A DNA stretch of 64,000 nt from Butyrivibrio sp. (GTDB lineage: Bacteria; Bacillota; Clostridia; Lachnospirales; Lachnospiraceae). Positions 63,240-64,000 of this stretch are shown here, in pieces. Every line of letters starts with the position of its first letter. The first letter of the stretch is position 1. A program made the translations under genes and the position numbers. The stretch spans positions 1-64,000 of the forward strand of contig NZ_JAFRGN010000033.1 in NCBI RefSeq assembly GCF_017433805.1, read 5' to 3'. Below the pieces are notes generated by a model. The model searched no databases. It saw nothing but the letters and a program-made list of their open reading frames with translations, and had not been told where the DNA came from.

Positions 63240-64000
63240 GTAACAAGTACAGAACACTGCAGACCTACGTTCTGTGGGTAATTGACATGGCGTGCATTAT
63301 TGTGACGTACATGTTCTTTTCATGGCTGAGATTTAAGGACAACAACGATTGGGGAGATAAGACACTTCATTATATGGTATGTGTGTTATTCCTGTTGTTT
63401 TGTACCGGCTACACTTTTTTGGCTGACTGGAACAGGGATTTCATTGTAAGAGGATATATAATTGAATTCCTTCACGTAGTCAGATTTGTTGATGTTATGA
63501 TGCTTGCATCTATTGCAGTAGTATATTTTCTTGACTGGGCAAGAATTCTTTCAAGATTTGTTATCCTGAATTTCATTTGGGCTGACATTCTTTTGACACT
63601 CATAATCAGAGTGATATTCAAGAATATTTTCAGAAGCTATATCTCCAGCGATATGAACGTTGAGAGAGTAGTTGTTGTAGCAGAAAAAGAGCTTATGGAG
63701 AGCACAATCAAGAAGCTCATGCGCAACAGCAAGGGCCTTGGTTACAAGGTAGTAAGAGCATATTGTGTTGATGATGAGAAGACTTCAGAGGAAGAACCTT
63801 GGTACATTGATGGTGTTCATGTTCACCATGGTATTCAGAATCTGACTGAGAGACTTATCACAGATCCTTTCGATGAGGTATTCATCAATACTCCTAATAT
63901 TCCACAGCGCAAGATGGAAGACATCATCCTTGGCTTTGAGGAGATGGGTGTTACAACTCACTACAACCTTGAGCTTCCTGATGTTGGCAAGGCTGTTACA
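63236..64000 (+). CDS. Polyprenyl glycosylphosphotransferase, N-terminal part (cut by window end)
   Basis: The reading frame starts at ATG 63236, overlapping the TGA of the previous gene (63237-63239), and runs off the window after 255 codons. It begins MSNKYRTLQTYVLWVIDMACIIVTYMF and has four hydrophobic helices, then SRFVILNFIWADILL, a short charged part, and a Rossmann-like domain starting ERVVVVAEKEL. This is the layout of the N-terminal half of WcaJ/EpsL-type enzymes, which put the first sugar phosphate on undecaprenyl phosphate. The catalytic C-domain lies beyond the window. Confidence 0.72.
   Translation, partial: MSNKYRTLQTYVLWVIDMACIIVTYMFFSWLRFKDNNDWGDKTLHYMVCVLFLLFCTGYTFLADWNRDFIVRGYIIEFLHVVRFVDVMMLASIAVVYFLDWARILSRFVILNFIWADILLTLIIRVIFKNIFRSYISSDMNVERVVVVAEKELMESTIKKLMRNSKGLGYKVVRAYCVDDEKTSEEEPWYIDGVHVHHGIQNLTERLITDPFDEVFINTPNIPQRKMEDIILGFEEMGVTTHYNLELPDVGKAVT

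Overview
The window reads as a chromosomal segment of a motile, low-GC Firmicute. The best guess is Lachnospiraceae, near Butyrivibrio, Pseudobutyrivibrio or Roseburia. Evidence is the FliW-CsrA pair beside the hook-filament genes, sigma-D/sigma-28-type promoters, AGGAGG ribosome sites, and many CgeB-type, GT2, DUF6492 and LicD glycan genes of the kind common in that family. The family is an inference from gene content; no rRNA or other phylogenetic marker is present.

Layout. (1) 1-6850: the catalytic 3' end of a group II intron, then a small MscS channel, a GT4 glycosyltransferase, thymidine kinase, a GT39-type membrane glycosyltransferase, a small exported protein and a Wzy/WaaL-type O-antigen ligase or polymerase. 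(2) 6851-24630: the late flagellar cluster. It starts with a sigma-28-type promoter and an EF-hand-like calcium-binding protein, then a striking array of GCGGCTAA/TTAGCCGC hairpins, flgM-flgN-flgK-flgK2-flgL, fliW-csrA, a repeat-built coiled-coil protein, a CgeB-type glycosyltransferase, flaG-fliD-fliS-fliT-like, and two flagellin genes. (3) 24637-46778: a dense glycosyltransferase island with CgeB paralogues (one broken by an in-frame TAG), DUF6492 proteins, GT2 enzymes, a GT-D enzyme, a GT11 fucosyltransferase, an SGNH hydrolase, a hexapeptide acyltransferase and a DUF268 methyltransferase-like protein. (4) 46806-58405: three LicD-family phosphotransferase-like genes, two of them fused to an unrecognised C-terminal domain, with GT-C membrane proteins and a ribulose-phosphate-3-epimerase homologue. 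(5) 59134-64000: an exopolysaccharide-type operon with a radical SAM protein, a WecG/TagA enzyme carrying a membrane N-terminus, a Wzy-like protein, and the start of a polyprenyl glycosylphosphotransferase cut by the window end.

How the parts may work together. FlgM, sigma-28-type promoters, the chaperones (FlgN, FliS, FliT-like) and FliW/CsrA form the switch from hook to filament. Candidate CsrA sites (AUGGA) lie in both flagellin leaders. The island lies directly after the flagellins and one CgeB gene sits inside the flagellar cluster, so the CgeB/GT2/GT11 genes most likely build a flagellin glycan. The LicD/GT-C part may instead decorate a cell-surface polymer. This functional split is inference.

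The observations most worth a second look are the hairpin array at 8340-8704, the LicD fusions, the truncated three-domain protein at 32839-35070, the nonsense-interrupted CgeB gene, the tandem flgK genes with an oversized flgL, and the fusion of WecG to a glycosylphosphotransferase-like membrane domain.
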